Below are positions 25,915 through 34,571 of a DNA stretch of 64,000 nucleotides, piece by piece; the stretch's first letter is position 1, and each line of letters opens with the position of its first letter. This stretch comes from Sphingomonas faeni (GTDB lineage Bacteria; Pseudomonadota; Alphaproteobacteria; Sphingomonadales; Sphingomonadaceae): contig NZ_QAYE01000002.1 of NCBI RefSeq assembly GCF_003053745.1, forward strand, positions 310,001-374,000. The letters are read 5' to 3'. Under the pieces are notes generated by a model. That model was not told where the DNA came from. It did not search any database and saw nothing but the letters and a program-made list of their open reading frames with translations. A program made the translations under genes and the position numbers.

Positions 25915-26664
25915 ATGGCCATCTGGAGCAAGCTTTTCACCCTCGGTCGTGCCGGCGCGCACGAAGCGGGCGCGGCGGTCGTCGATGCGAACGCGCTGCG
26001 TATCCTCGACCAGGAAATCCGCGATGCCGACAAGGCGCAGGGCAAGGCACGCGACGATCTCGCGGGACTGGTAGCACGTCGCCGCATCCTCGAAACCGAG
26101 GTCGAGAGCTTCCGTGCTCAGGCGACCAAGTACGAGGCGTCTGCGCGCATCGCGGTCGAGAAGGGCAACATGGATCTCGCGCGCCAGGTCGCGCAGCGGA
26201 TCGCCGATCTCGAGCAGGACATCGCGCTGAAGTCCCCGCAGGTCGAGGACATGCGCGCTGCCGAAGAGCAGATCCATACCGCGGTCGCGCAGACCGATCG
26301 CAAGATCGAACAGCTCCGTCGCGAGGTCGAGGTCGTGAAGGTCAACGAGTCGGTGCAAAAGGCGCAGGCCTCGGTCGCGTCGGGCAGCATGGGTGCGGGG
26401 AACAAGCTCGGCTCGGCGGCGGACAGCCTCGCGCGCATCCGTGAGCGGCAGGCGATCCGGGGCGAGCGGATCAAGGCGGCAGGCGAACTGGAGGACCGCC
26501 GCACCGGCGCCGATCTCGACGAGAAGCTCCGGCTCGCAGGCATTGGCCCCGGCCAGTCGTCGGCTGACGACGTGCTCGCGCGCCTGACGGCACCAAAGAC
26601 GCCGCAGGTCGGCCAGACGTTGCAGATCGAGCAGCGCGACGACTCCAAGACGTCGGACTCCTGA
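25915..26664 (+). CDS. yjfJ: PspA/IM30 family protein (YjfJ-like)
   Basis: 249 residues; ATG at 25915 preceded by GGAGAG (25902-25907). After MAIWSKLFTLGRAGAHEAGA the protein is almost entirely predicted coiled coil (ILDQEIRDADKAQGKARDDL, LVARRRILETEVESF, LARQVAQRIADLEQDI), the fold of PspA/Vipp1 membrane-remodelling proteins related to ESCRT-III. E. coli YjfJ is the closest named relative. It probably coats or stabilises the inner membrane. Its TGA overlaps the ATG of the next gene by one base, so translation is coupled to the glutathionylspermidine-synthase-like enzyme. Confidence 0.88.
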   Translation: MAIWSKLFTLGRAGAHEAGAAVVDANALRILDQEIRDADKAQGKARDDLAGLVARRRILETEVESFRAQATKYEASARIAVEKGNMDLARQVAQRIADLEQDIALKSPQVEDMRAAEEQIHTAVAQTDRKIEQLRREVEVVKVNESVQKAQASVASGSMGAGNKLGSAADSLARIRERQAIRGERIKAAGELEDRRTGADLDEKLRLAGIGPGQSSADDVLARLTAPKTPQVGQTLQIEQRDDSKTSDS

Positions 26665-27833
26665 TGCGCCGGATCGCGGTCGACCCGCGCGGCGACTGGC
26701 GCGAGCGGGCCGACGCGATCGGGTTCGTCTATCACGACACGGATGGCGAACCCTATTGGGATGAGGGCGCGGCGTATGCCTTCACGCTGGCGGAGATCGA
26801 GGACGACCTTGAGCCCGCCGCGGAACAGTTGCACGCGATGTGCCTCGATCTCGTCGACGAGGTGGTCCGCGACCAGCAGTTGATGGAACGGCTCGCGATC
26901 CCGCGCGAGCAGTGGAACTACGTCGCGGAGACGTGGCGGACGCGCCAGCCGTCGCTCTACGGGCGGTTCGATTTCGCGTACGACGGTACGGGGCCGGCCA
27001 AGCTGTACGAGTATAATGCCGACACGCCGACCTCGGTGTTCGAATGCGCGACGTTCCAGTGGATGTGGCTGGAGGATGGGCTCGCGAGCGGTGCGTTGCC
27101 GGCCGGGACGGACCAGTTCAACAGCCTGTTCGACAAGCTGCGCGAGCGGTTCCGCGCGCTGTTCCCGAGCGGCGGATTCGTCCATTTCGCGGCAGATGCG
27201 TCGGCGATCGAGGACCGCCAGACGGTGCGGTTCTTCGAGGATCTGGCGAGCCAGGTCGGGATTGAACCTAAGTTCGTGGAGATGAAGGACATCGGCCTCG
27301 CCGCCGACGGGCGCTTCGTCGACACCGACGGCTTCGAGGTGCAGGCGTCATTCAAGCTGTACCCGTGGGAGTTCATGCTCCGCGAGCCTTACGCGCCAAA
27401 CCTGTCGCGTGCCGATGTGCGCTGGATCGAGCCGGCGTGGAAGTCGATCCTGTCAAACAAGGGCATCCTGCCGCTGCTGTGGGAGCGGCATCCGGAGCAT
27501 CCGAACCTGCTCCCCGCATTCTTTGACGACGATCCCGCCGCCAAGATCCTCGGGCCTAAGTATGTGCGCAAACCTTTGTTCTCGCGCGAGGGTGCCAACG
27601 TCGAGGTGATCGGCGAGGATGGCCACGCGGTGCTCGACCAGGGCTATGGCGCGGAGGGTGCGATCCGCCAGGCCTATGCGCCACCGCCGGTGTTCGATGG
27701 CCGCCATCCGGTGATCGGCGCGTGGATTGTCGGCAACGAAGCCGCCGGGATCGGCGTTCGGGAGGATGACACGGTCGTAACGCGCAATCTCGCGCGGTTC
27801 GTGCCGCATATCATCGAGGCGAATGATGACTGA
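26664..27833 (+). CDS. yjfC: Glutathionylspermidine-synthase-like ATP-grasp ligase (YjfC-like)
   Basis: 389 residues, ATG at 26664 within the overlapping TGATG. The C-terminal synthetase domain of E. coli GspS is recognisable throughout: GFVYHDTDGEPYWDEGAAYA, YNADTPTSVFECATFQW, KLYPWEFML, LPLLWERHPEHPNLLPAFF, YVRKPLFSREGANV and PVIGAWIVGNEAAGIGVRED. There is no N-terminal CHAP amidase, so it is the stand-alone YjfC/YgiC type. It should ligate a carboxylate (glutathione or a protein/peptide) to an amine with ATP; the real substrate is unknown for this subgroup. Confidence 0.9.
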   Translation: MRRIAVDPRGDWRERADAIGFVYHDTDGEPYWDEGAAYAFTLAEIEDDLEPAAEQLHAMCLDLVDEVVRDQQLMERLAIPREQWNYVAETWRTRQPSLYGRFDFAYDGTGPAKLYEYNADTPTSVFECATFQWMWLEDGLASGALPAGTDQFNSLFDKLRERFRALFPSGGFVHFAADASAIEDRQTVRFFEDLASQVGIEPKFVEMKDIGLAADGRFVDTDGFEVQASFKLYPWEFMLREPYAPNLSRADVRWIEPAWKSILSNKGILPLLWERHPEHPNLLPAFFDDDPAAKILGPKYVRKPLFSREGANVEVIGEDGHAVLDQGYGAEGAIRQAYAPPPVFDGRHPVIGAWIVGNEAAGIGVREDDTVVTRNLARFVPHIIEANDD

Positions 27834-28344
27834 CGCGCGTGAGCTACCCCCGTTGCCGCAGATGGAGCGGCTGGTCGAACTGATGTTCGACGCCGCGCGA
27901 ACGGGGCGCGACGAGATGATCCCGGCACTGTTGCAGGCTGGGGTCGATATCGAGGTGACCGATGCGAAGGGCTACACGCCACTGGTGATCGCGAGCTACA
28001 ACGGCCAAGCCGAAGCGACGGCGGCGCTGCTCGCGGCAGGTGCGCAGGTCGACGGCGCAGCGGACGCACGCGGCAACACGGCGCTGATGGGGGTATGCTT
28101 CAAGGGCTATGCTGAGATCGCGGAGATTTTGCTCGATGCGGGCGCGGACGTGAACCGGCGTAACGGCGTCGGACAGACGGCGTTGATGATGGCCGCGCTG
28201 GTAAACAAGACGGCGATCATCGACTTGTTGCTGGAGCATGGCGCGGACCCGTCGATCGTGGATGCGGCGGGGAACAGCGTGCATTCGCTGGCGGTATCGC
28301 AGGGGAACACGGCGTTGGCCGCGCGGTTCGCAACGACCGGTTAG
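27823..28344 (+). CDS. Ankyrin-repeat protein
   Basis: 173 residues, starting at tandem ATGs (27823 and 27826), 11 bases inside the end of the yjfC-like gene. About four ankyrin repeats are visible: AGVDIEVTDAKGYTPLVIA, DGAADARGNTALMGVCFKGY, ADVNRRNGVGQTALMMAA and ADPSIVDAAGNSVHSLA. No signal peptide. Ankyrin repeats bind proteins; the overlap suggests it partners or regulates the synthetase or PspA-like protein. It is not part of the E. coli yjf cluster, so it is a lineage-specific addition. A perfect palindrome follows. Confidence 0.85.
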   Translation: MMTDARELPPLPQMERLVELMFDAARTGRDEMIPALLQAGVDIEVTDAKGYTPLVIASYNGQAEATAALLAAGAQVDGAADARGNTALMGVCFKGYAEIAEILLDAGADVNRRNGVGQTALMMAALVNKTAIIDLLLEHGADPSIVDAAGNSVHSLAVSQGNTALAARFATTG

Positions 28345-28355
28345 CTATCCCAAAG

Positions 28356-28410
28356 TGTTCACCCGCGAAGGCGGGTGCCCAGTCTGGGCACCCGCCTTCG
28401 CGGGTGAACA
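28356..28410. repeat. Perfect 27-bp inverted repeat between convergent genes
   Basis: 28356-28382 and 28384-28410 are exact reverse complements separated by one T. Each arm holds CACCCGCGAAGGCGGGTG, itself able to form a mini-hairpin. It lies between the convergent ankyrin and trhO genes and may act as a bidirectional terminator or processing element. It belongs to the same general family as the repeats at 21363, 39231 and 44998. Confidence 0.85.
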
Positions 28411-28426
28411 AGCTTTTCCTGCTGGG

Positions 28427-29401
28427 TTAATTATCGACCTTCGAAGCCGTTTCCCCATGCGTCTTCGGCAACACCGCTCCGACATGCGCCTCGCCTCGAG
28501 CCTCGGCCAGCCGCACCTGCCGCTCCCGCTCCGCATACCCCGCCCGCTGAACCTCGTCCCGCGCATCATGACACGCCGGGCAACTCACCCCCTCGACATA
28601 CAGCGGCGACGACCGATCCGCGACACTCACCGGCATCCGGCATGCATGGCACAGCACATGACTTCCCAACGCAAGCCCATGTCCAACCGCAACCCGCTGA
28701 TCGAACACGAAACACTCCCCCTCCCACAGGCTCTCTGCCTCGGGCACGGTCTCCAGATACTTCAGGATGCCACCCTTGAGATGATACACATCGTCCAGCC
28801 CCTCGGCCTTGAGGAACGCAGTCGACTTCTCGCACCGTATCCCCCCGGTGCAGAACATCGCGATCTTCGGCGGCGGGCCGTCCCCGACCAGTTCGTCACG
28901 ATGCGCGCGAAACCACGCCGGAAAATCGCGGAACGTCCGTGTCTGCGGATCGACCGCGCCGGCGAACGTCCCGACCGCGACCTCGTAATCGTTGCGCGTG
29001 TCGATCACGATCGTCCCCGGCTCGACGATCAGCGCGTTCCAGTCCGCCGGCTCGACATAATGCCCGACGCCCTCCAGCGGATCGATCGCAGGCTCGCCCA
29101 TCGTCACGATCTCGCGCTTCAGCCGAACCTTCATCCGGTGAAACGGCATCGTCTCCGCGCGCGACTCCTTGACGTCGAGATCGGCACATCCCGGCAGCGC
29201 ACGGATATGCGCGAGTACCGCATCGATCCCCTCGTCGGACCCGGCAATCGTTCCGTTGATCCCCTCCGCGGCGAGCAGCAGCGTCCCCTTCACGCCGTTG
29301 GAGCAGCACACCAGCGCGAGCGGTGGCTGGATCACGGCGATATCGGCGAACGGCGTGAAGCGGTACAGCGCCACGACGCGGATGGGCAGGGTTTCAGTCA
29401 T
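28427..29401 (-). CDS. trhO: tRNA uridine(34) hydroxylase, rhodanese-related
   Basis: 324 residues with the three-part layout of TrhO (YceA): an N-terminal ferredoxin-like domain ([33 protein letters not shown]), a central rhodanese domain ([20 protein letters not shown]) with active-site [15 protein letters not shown] (Cys184 and Cys190), and a C-terminal zinc-ribbon-like part with CHACRMPV and CPACHD. It makes 5-hydroxyuridine at tRNA position 34 using O2. It appears to be transcribed alone, downstream of the Rieske gene (55-base gap) on the same strand. Confidence 0.93.
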   Translation of the reverse strand: MTETLPIRVVALYRFTPFADIAVIQPPLALVCCSNGVKGTLLLAAEGINGTIAGSDEGIDAVLAHIRALPGCADLDVKESRAETMPFHRMKVRLKREIVTMGEPAIDPLEGVGHYVEPADWNALIVEPGTIVIDTRNDYEVAVGTFAGAVDPQTRTFRDFPAWFRAHRDELVGDGPPPKIAMFCTGGIRCEKSTAFLKAEGLDDVYHLKGGILKYLETVPEAESLWEGECFVFDQRVAVGHGLALGSHVLCHACRMPVSVADRSSPLYVEGVSCPACHDARDEVQRAGYAERERQVRLAEARGEAHVGAVLPKTHGETASKVDN

Positions 29402-29456
29402 CGGTTCATCGTGCAGGGGAGGAGGTGCGCTCCCTTAGCGCAAGTCGCCCGCCGCG

Positions 29457-29822
29457 TCAGCCTGCGGTAACGATCATCCCGTCGACCACCGCGACCGGCC
29501 AGGGCGTCAGTCGCGCTCCCCCACACGGCCCGCCGACGCACGCGCCGCTGTCGATCTCGAACAGCCCGGAGTGCCAGCTGCACGCGATCAGGTCGCCGCG
29601 CGGCGTGAGATAGTCGTCGAGCATCTGCGCGAGCGGCAGGCCCATGTGCGGGCAGCGATCGACATAGCCGAACACCGCCTCGCCCTTGCGCACGACAAAG
29701 CCGTGGAAGCGACCCGCGCGCATCTGGAGCACGAAGTTCCGCGCCTTGCCGTCCGCAATCGCGTCAAGCGGCGCGAGCTTGATGCCGCCGAGTGTTGCAC
29801 TCAGCCGTTCGCCGTCGCTCAT
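29457..29822 (-). CDS. Small Rieske [2Fe-2S] protein
   Basis: 121 residues. One Rieske domain: Cys57/His59 in DRCPHMGLPL and Cys81/His84 in ACSWHSGLFEIDSGAC, with PCGGARLTPWPV after it. It lacks a catalytic oxygenase domain, so it is either a ferredoxin for an oxygenase or an assimilatory-type accessory electron carrier. The ATG overlaps the maiA stop by four bases, making it the last coupled gene of the homogentisate operon. The position where fumarylacetoacetase often sits is occupied by this gene. Confidence 0.88.
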   Translation of the reverse strand: MSDGERLSATLGGIKLAPLDAIADGKARNFVLQMRAGRFHGFVVRKGEAVFGYVDRCPHMGLPLAQMLDDYLTPRGDLIACSWHSGLFEIDSGACVGGPCGGARLTPWPVAVVDGMIVTAG

Positions 29823-30463
29823 GCGCGGTCGGCATCCGGCTGCCGGTCGGGATGCGCGGCAGCGAAGGCGGGGAGGGCGCGGGCTTTGTCGGCTGCGGCC
29901 TTAAGGCGGGGGTAAGGCGAGAGATCGACCGCGAACCGCTCGGCCGAATAGACCTGCGGTACGAGATGGCAGTCGGCGATCGTCGGAGTCGCACCGAACG
30001 CATAGCCGTCGCCGTGCCGCGCGATTTGCGTCTCCAGCGCCGCGAAACAGTCGTCGATCCAGCGCGCGATCCAGCGTTTCACCGCAGCCTCGTCCGCCCC
30101 AAACTCGGTGCGCAAGGCGTTCAGGATGCGGAGATTGTTCACCGGATGGATGTCGCAGGCAATCGTCGCGGCCATCGCACGGACGATCGCCCGGTCATTC
30201 GCGCCAACGGGGAGCAGCGGAGGATCGGGACAGGTCTCGTCGATCCATTCGAGGATCGCGGGACTTTGCGTCAAGATCCCGTCGTCAGTCTCCAGCGCCG
30301 GCACCAAGCCCTGAGGATTGAGCGCGCGATACCCCGCATCGCGTTGCGCGCCTTTGCGAAGGTCGTGCGTCACCTGCGCGTACTCGACCCCCTTTACGGC
30401 CAGCGCGATCCGGACGCGGTAGGCTGTGGTCGAGCGCCAATAACCGTGCAGTGTCAGGCTCAC
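29819..30463 (-). CDS. maiA: Maleylacetoacetate isomerase (zeta-class GST)
   Basis: 214 residues. The zeta-class N-terminal motif is present as [18 protein letters not shown] (catalytic Ser11/Thr12 region), followed by [27 protein letters not shown] and the C-terminal domain with [15 protein letters not shown] and [18 protein letters not shown]. It isomerises maleylacetoacetate to fumarylacetoacetate with glutathione as cofactor in tyrosine breakdown. It overlaps hmgA by four bases and the Rieske gene by four bases. Confidence 0.93.
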   Translation of the reverse strand: MSLTLHGYWRSTTAYRVRIALAVKGVEYAQVTHDLRKGAQRDAGYRALNPQGLVPALETDDGILTQSPAILEWIDETCPDPPLLPVGANDRAIVRAMAATIACDIHPVNNLRILNALRTEFGADEAAVKRWIARWIDDCFAALETQIARHGDGYAFGATPTIADCHLVPQVYSAERFAVDLSPYPRLKAAADKARALPAFAAAHPDRQPDADRA

Positions 30464-31794
30464 TTCGGCAGGACCGCTTTCGGGAAGTCCGACCAGACCG
30501 CGTCGTAATCGAGCTGCGAATGCTCGATCGCATAGGCGGTCGGCTTGTACGGCCAGCAGCTCTCCAGCATGAACGCCATCGTCCCATCGATCTTGTGCGG
30601 CTTCAGGTCGGCCGCACTCGCACCCTGCCAGCTCGCCAGATCCGGTCCGTGGCCCGACATCAGATTATGCAGCGAGATCCCCCCCGGCGCGAACCCCTCG
30701 GCCTTCGCATCATACGCGCCGGTGATCAGCCCCATCGCCTCGGACATGACGTTGCGGTGGAACCACGGCGGCCGGAACGTCCCCTCGGCGACCATCCAGC
30801 GCGGCGGGAAGATCACGAAATCGGCGTTCGCGCGGCCGGGCACGTCGCTCGGCGAGGTCAGCAGCGTGAAGATCGACGGATCGGGATGGTCGAAGCTGAC
30901 CGTGTTGATCGTATTGAACCGCGACAGGTCGTACCGCCAAGGCGCCAGGTTGCCGTGCCATGCGACGACGTCGAGCGGCGAATGATCGAGCGTGGTGGTC
31001 CACAGCGAACCCATGAACTTCTGAACGACCTCGACCGGCTCGTCGCGATCCTCGAACCAGGCGACCGGCGTCTCAAAATCGCGCGGGTTGGCGAGCCCAT
31101 TGGCACCGATCGGGCCAAGATCGGGCAGGCGGAACAGCGCACCGTGATTCTCCGCGACATACCCGCGCGCTTCGCCATCGGGGAGTTCGGCGCGGAAGCG
31201 GACGCCGCGCGGGATCAGCGCGATCTGGCCGGGGGCGATGTCGATCCGGCCGAGTTCGGTCAACAGTCGTAGCCGTCCGGCCTGCGGCACGAATAGCAGT
31301 TCGCCGTCCGCATCCATGAGCACGCGCGAAATCATGTCGGCGTTCGCGGCGTAGACGTGCATCGCGACGCCTTCGAGATCGGCGGGATCGCGGTTGGCGA
31401 GCATCGTCGTCATGCCGTCGATCAGGTCGGTACCGGGGGCAGGCGCTTCGATCGGGTCCCAGCGCAGGCGATTGGGCGCGAGCGGCGCGTCGGTCGTGCC
31501 GGGGGCGAAGCGCTTTGCGCCGGTGTAACGCTCGAACGGAGGATGCTCGGCGGTCGGGCGCATCCGATAGAGCCAACTGCGGCGGTTCTCGTGTCGGGGC
31601 GCGGTGAACGCGGTGCCGGAGAGCTGCTCGGTATAGAGCCCAAACGGGGGGCGCTGCGGCGAATTGCGGCCGATCGGCAGCGCACCGGGGATCGCCTCGG
31701 TCGATATGTGGTTGCCGAAGCCGGGCTGATACGCCCTGTCTTCGGTCTGGCCGGCGGTCTCGCCTGCGGCATTGGTCGGCTGGTGGATTGTCAT
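30460..31794 (-). CDS. hmgA: Homogentisate 1,2-dioxygenase
   Basis: 444 residues, ATG at 31792-31794 with GGAGAGGAA upstream; upstream in-frame codons fall in a palindromic repeat. [13 protein letters not shown] near the N-terminus is diagnostic. Iron ligands are visible as His346 and Glu352 in [18 protein letters not shown] and His382 in NLMSGHGPD. It opens the homogentisate ring to maleylacetoacetate using O2 and Fe(II). It is followed by maiA with a four-base overlap. It lies 203 bases downstream of hppD, separated by a repeat, so it may have its own promoter or share the hppD transcript. Confidence 0.96.
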   Translation of the reverse strand: MTIHQPTNAAGETAGQTEDRAYQPGFGNHISTEAIPGALPIGRNSPQRPPFGLYTEQLSGTAFTAPRHENRRSWLYRMRPTAEHPPFERYTGAKRFAPGTTDAPLAPNRLRWDPIEAPAPGTDLIDGMTTMLANRDPADLEGVAMHVYAANADMISRVLMDADGELLFVPQAGRLRLLTELGRIDIAPGQIALIPRGVRFRAELPDGEARGYVAENHGALFRLPDLGPIGANGLANPRDFETPVAWFEDRDEPVEVVQKFMGSLWTTTLDHSPLDVVAWHGNLAPWRYDLSRFNTINTVSFDHPDPSIFTLLTSPSDVPGRANADFVIFPPRWMVAEGTFRPPWFHRNVMSEAMGLITGAYDAKAEGFAPGGISLHNLMSGHGPDLASWQGASAADLKPHKIDGTMAFMLESCWPYKPTAYAIEHSQLDYDAVWSDFPKAVLPK

Positions 31795-31860
31795 GGCTTC
31801 CTCTCCGTCACCTGTTCCGATCAACGCCCGAACCGCCGGCCGTTCAAACTCTTTCCTAAT

Positions 31861-31990
31861 CCCTCTCCCCTCGGGGGAGAGGGAGGCAGACGCGCACTTG
31901 CGCGGCGGAAGGGTGAGGGCACGCGCTGGCCTAGCGCGTGCCCTCACCCTCGGCGCTTGCGCGCCTTTCCCTCTCCCCAAGGGAGAGGGC
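31861..31990. repeat. Large imperfect palindrome between hppD and hmgA
   Basis: CCCTCTCCCCTCGGGGGAGA begins the left side (31861) and the right side ends CTCTCCCCAAGGGAGAGGG (31971-31989), enclosing a second inverted pair, GTGAGGGCACGCGCTGG against CTAGCGCGTGCCCTCAC near the centre at about 31930. It looks like a dispersed palindromic repeat that can fold into a long stem. It may separate expression of hppD and hmgA. Confidence 0.8.
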
Positions 31991-31997
31991 TTAGAAT

Positions 31998-33068
31998 TTA
32001 CGCGTCGACCGTTATGACCCCGCGACGGATCTGGTCGAGCTCGATGCTTTCGTACAACGCCTGGAAATTGCCGTTGCCAAAGCCTTCATTCCCCTTGCGC
32101 TGGATGATCTCGAAGAAGATCGGCCCGAACATGTTCTCGGTGAAGATCTGCAGCAGCAACCCCTCCTCGCCGACATTGCCGTCGATCAGGATGCGGTTGC
32201 GGCGCAGGCGCTCCAGGTCGTGGCCGTGGTTCGGCACGCGCTTGTCGACCAGTTCGTAATAGGTCTCGATCGTGTCCTGCAGCTTGACGCCACGTGCGCG
32301 CAGCTTCTCGACGGTCTCGAAAATATCGTCGGTGGTCAGCGCCAGATGCTGGATGCCCTCGCCGTTGTAATCCTTGATGAATTCCTCGATCTGGCTCTTG
32401 TCGTCCTGGCTCTCGTTGAGCGGGATGCGGATCGCGCGGTCGGGCGCGATCATCGCCTGGCTGAATAGCCCGGTCGCCTTGCCCTTGATGTCGAAATACT
32501 TCTGCTCCTCGAAGCCGAAGATCTGGCCGTAGAATTCGGCCCAGGTCCGCATCTGGCCACGCTTCACGTTGTGCGTGAGGTGATCGAGCAGGTCGAGCCC
32601 GACGTTGTTCTCGGCTTCCGCTTCGGCCGCGCCCGGCACCGCATTCCAGTCGTCGTACAAGCTGCCCGCCGAGCCGTGCTTGTCGACCAGATACAGCAGC
32701 GAACCGCCAATCCCTTCGAGCACATAGCTACCCTCGCCGAGTGCACCCATGCTGGCATCGACCGCCTTGGCGCCGCGTGCGAGCGCTGCGTCGAACGCTT
32801 CCTTGGCGTCATGAACGCGGAACGCCATGCCGCTCGCCGACGGGCCATGATCCGCGCGGAACGCCGCCGCATGGCCACCGTCTTCGCGGTTGAGCAGCAG
32901 GTTGATGCGGCCCTGCTTGTAGCGCGTGACGGCCTTGGTCGGGTGGGTCGAGGCGGCGACGAAGCCGAACTGCTCGAACTGCGCGGCCATCCGGTCGGGA
33001 TCGGGCGAGGTGAACTCGGCGAACTCGAACCCGTCGAGACCCATCGGGTTTACGTCCATATGGTCCAT
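31998..33068 (-). CDS. hppD: 4-hydroxyphenylpyruvate dioxygenase
   Basis: 356 residues. I chose the ATG at 33066-33068 ([16 protein letters not shown]) with AGGA upstream; the extra 21 codons above lie in the operator region. The two-fold vicinal-oxygen-chelate domains carry Fe(II) ligands His163 (LLDHLTHNV), His241 ([11 protein letters not shown]) and Glu320 ([14 protein letters not shown]). It converts 4-hydroxyphenylpyruvate to homogentisate, the substrate of the hmgA product. It diverges from a MarR gene across 79 bases holding two palindromes. Confidence 0.96.
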   Translation of the reverse strand: MDHMDVNPMGLDGFEFAEFTSPDPDRMAAQFEQFGFVAASTHPTKAVTRYKQGRINLLLNREDGGHAAAFRADHGPSASGMAFRVHDAKEAFDAALARGAKAVDASMGALGEGSYVLEGIGGSLLYLVDKHGSAGSLYDDWNAVPGAAEAEAENNVGLDLLDHLTHNVKRGQMRTWAEFYGQIFGFEEQKYFDIKGKATGLFSQAMIAPDRAIRIPLNESQDDKSQIEEFIKDYNGEGIQHLALTTDDIFETVEKLRARGVKLQDTIETYYELVDKRVPNHGHDLERLRRNRILIDGNVGEEGLLLQIFTENMFGPIFFEIIQRKGNEGFGNGNFQALYESIELDQIRRGVITVDA

Positions 33069-33084
33069 GATAACATCCTGACAG

Positions 33085-33122
33085 TTGGTATCCGTTGTTA
33101 CCAATCTGGCGGGTTGAACAAC
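33085..33122. promoter_or_regulatory. Candidate MarR operators between hppD and its divergent regulator
   Basis: TTGGTA-N8-TACCAA spans 33085-33104 and the perfect palindrome GTTGAACAAC spans 33113-33122. Both lie in the 79-base gap between hppD and the MarR gene, where binding could control both. Palindromes with TTG/CAA half-sites suit MarR dimers. Binding is inference. Confidence 0.5.
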
Positions 33123-33147
33123 TGGTGTCAATCGTTACGATTTTGAT

Positions 33148-33648
33148 ATGCCCAACTCCGATGCCTCCCGCGCACTCGTCCTGGACGATTTCATCCCGTA
33201 TCGCCTGTCGATCACCTCGAACCTCGTGAGCGAGGCGGTCGCGGATACGTACGAGGCGCTGTTCGGACTGACGATCCCGGAGTGGCGGCTGGTCGCTGTG
33301 GTCGCCGAAGCGGATGGAATCACGCAGCAGCAGGTCGGCCAACAGACGCGGATGGACAAGGTGACCGTCAGCCGCGCGGCGATCGCGCTGGTCGAGCGGG
33401 GGCTAATGCAGCGACATGCGAACCCGGAGGATCGTCGCTCGCATTTGCTGAGGCTGACCGACGACGGTCACACGCTCTATGCATCGGTCGCACCGAAGGC
33501 GCTCGATCTGGAGCGCCGGATCTTCGCCGGGTTCTCAGGCGCGGAAGTCGAGCAGTTCGTGGCGATGCTGAGACGGATCGATGCGGTGACGATCGACCTC
33601 GTTCAGGATTCCCACGGCGGCACCGGCGACCAGAGATCACGCAGGTAG
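33148..33648 (+). CDS. MarR family transcriptional regulator of tyrosine catabolism
   Basis: 166 residues. Winged helix-turn-helix typical of MarR: YEALFGLTIPEWRLVAVVAE, then ITQQQVGQQTRMDKVTVSRAAIALVERGLM and the wing NPEDRRSHLLRLTDDG. Flanking helices form the dimer domain. Being divergent from hppD with palindromes between, it probably controls hppD/hmgA in response to homogentisate or 4-hydroxyphenylpyruvate (inference). Its last 46 bases overlap the 3' end of the convergent LysR gene, so the two transcripts are antisense at their ends. Confidence 0.9.
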   Translation: MPNSDASRALVLDDFIPYRLSITSNLVSEAVADTYEALFGLTIPEWRLVAVVAEADGITQQQVGQQTRMDKVTVSRAAIALVERGLMQRHANPEDRRSHLLRLTDDGHTLYASVAPKALDLERRIFAGFSGAEVEQFVAMLRRIDAVTIDLVQDSHGGTGDQRSRR

Positions 33649-34478
33649 TCGAGCAGCGCAGAGGTGCCCGACGACACCGGGCCGCGCGCATGCACCGCAT
33701 AGATTCCGACGTCCGCCGAACCGGCTAGTTCCGGTAGGATACGCACGAGGCGACCGCCCGCCAAGTCCGCGCTGACATCCCACAGCGACCGTAGCGCGAT
33801 GCCGACGCCGGCCAGCGTGAGTTCGCGCACCACTTCACTAGAATTGGTCGCGACGTAGCTGGGGCGATCGATCGTGACGTCTCCACCGGGGCCGGCAAGC
33901 CGCCACGGCATCTGGCCTTTTGCTGCGAGCAGGCAGTGTTCCATAAGATCGGCCGCATCGCGCGGCGCACTGTAGCTCGGAGCAGCGCACAGGACCCGAC
34001 GGCTGTCGGCGAGGCGATGGCCGGTCAGACTTGGCGGCACGGCCGGAGCTATCCGGATCGCAAGATCCAGCCGGTCGCCGATCACATCCGAGAAGCCGTC
34101 CGACAGGTCGAGATCGAGTTCGATTGCCGGATACGCGTCGAGGAACGGTTTCAGGTGCGGCGCGATGTGGAGGCGACCGAACGAGGTGGGTGCGCTGACC
34201 CGTAGTGGGCCGGCCGGCGTATCCGTACGGTCCGACACGCGCGCCTCGGCGTCGCGGATCGCGGCGAGGATCTCCACCATGTCGCGGTGATAGGCGGCAC
34301 CGCGTGCGGTGAGGTCGAGCCGCCGCGTCGTCCGGTTGAGCAACCGCACGCCCAGCCGGGCCTCCAGCCGCGCGATGCGTTTCGAGACCATCGCCGGCGA
34401 GATACCCATCGAACGCCCCGCCGCGCTGAGGCTGGCGGTGCGGACGACCTCGGCGAATAGGACGATGTCGGTATCCAT
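33603..34478 (-). CDS. LysR family transcriptional regulator
   Basis: 291 residues. N-terminal helix-turn-helix (MDTDIVLFAEVVRTASLSAA, GISPAMVSKRIARLEARLGV, LLNRTTRRLDLTARG), then a periplasmic-binding-like effector domain (GPLRVSAPTSFGRLHIAP, VGIALRSLWDVSADLA). It diverges from malate synthase (93-base gap, 34479-34571), so it may control glcB, as many LysR proteins regulate their divergent neighbour. The closest general type is the CrgA/DsdC-like group that self-identifies by the LLNRTTRRL segment. Effector unknown. The 3' end overlaps the MarR gene. Confidence 0.88.
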   Translation of the reverse strand: MDTDIVLFAEVVRTASLSAAGRSMGISPAMVSKRIARLEARLGVRLLNRTTRRLDLTARGAAYHRDMVEILAAIRDAEARVSDRTDTPAGPLRVSAPTSFGRLHIAPHLKPFLDAYPAIELDLDLSDGFSDVIGDRLDLAIRIAPAVPPSLTGHRLADSRRVLCAAPSYSAPRDAADLMEHCLLAAKGQMPWRLAGPGGDVTIDRPSYVATNSSEVVRELTLAGVGIALRSLWDVSADLAGGRLVRILPELAGSADVGIYAVHARGPVSSGTSALLDYLRDLWSPVPPWES

Positions 34479-34571
34479 TCGTTCTCCAGGCGATCAACAG
34501 CTTTCCGTTTATGATGTCTAGTGGCGAAGGTGGCGGGCGTCTATCGTGCGGTCAAAGCATAGGAGTGCAGC

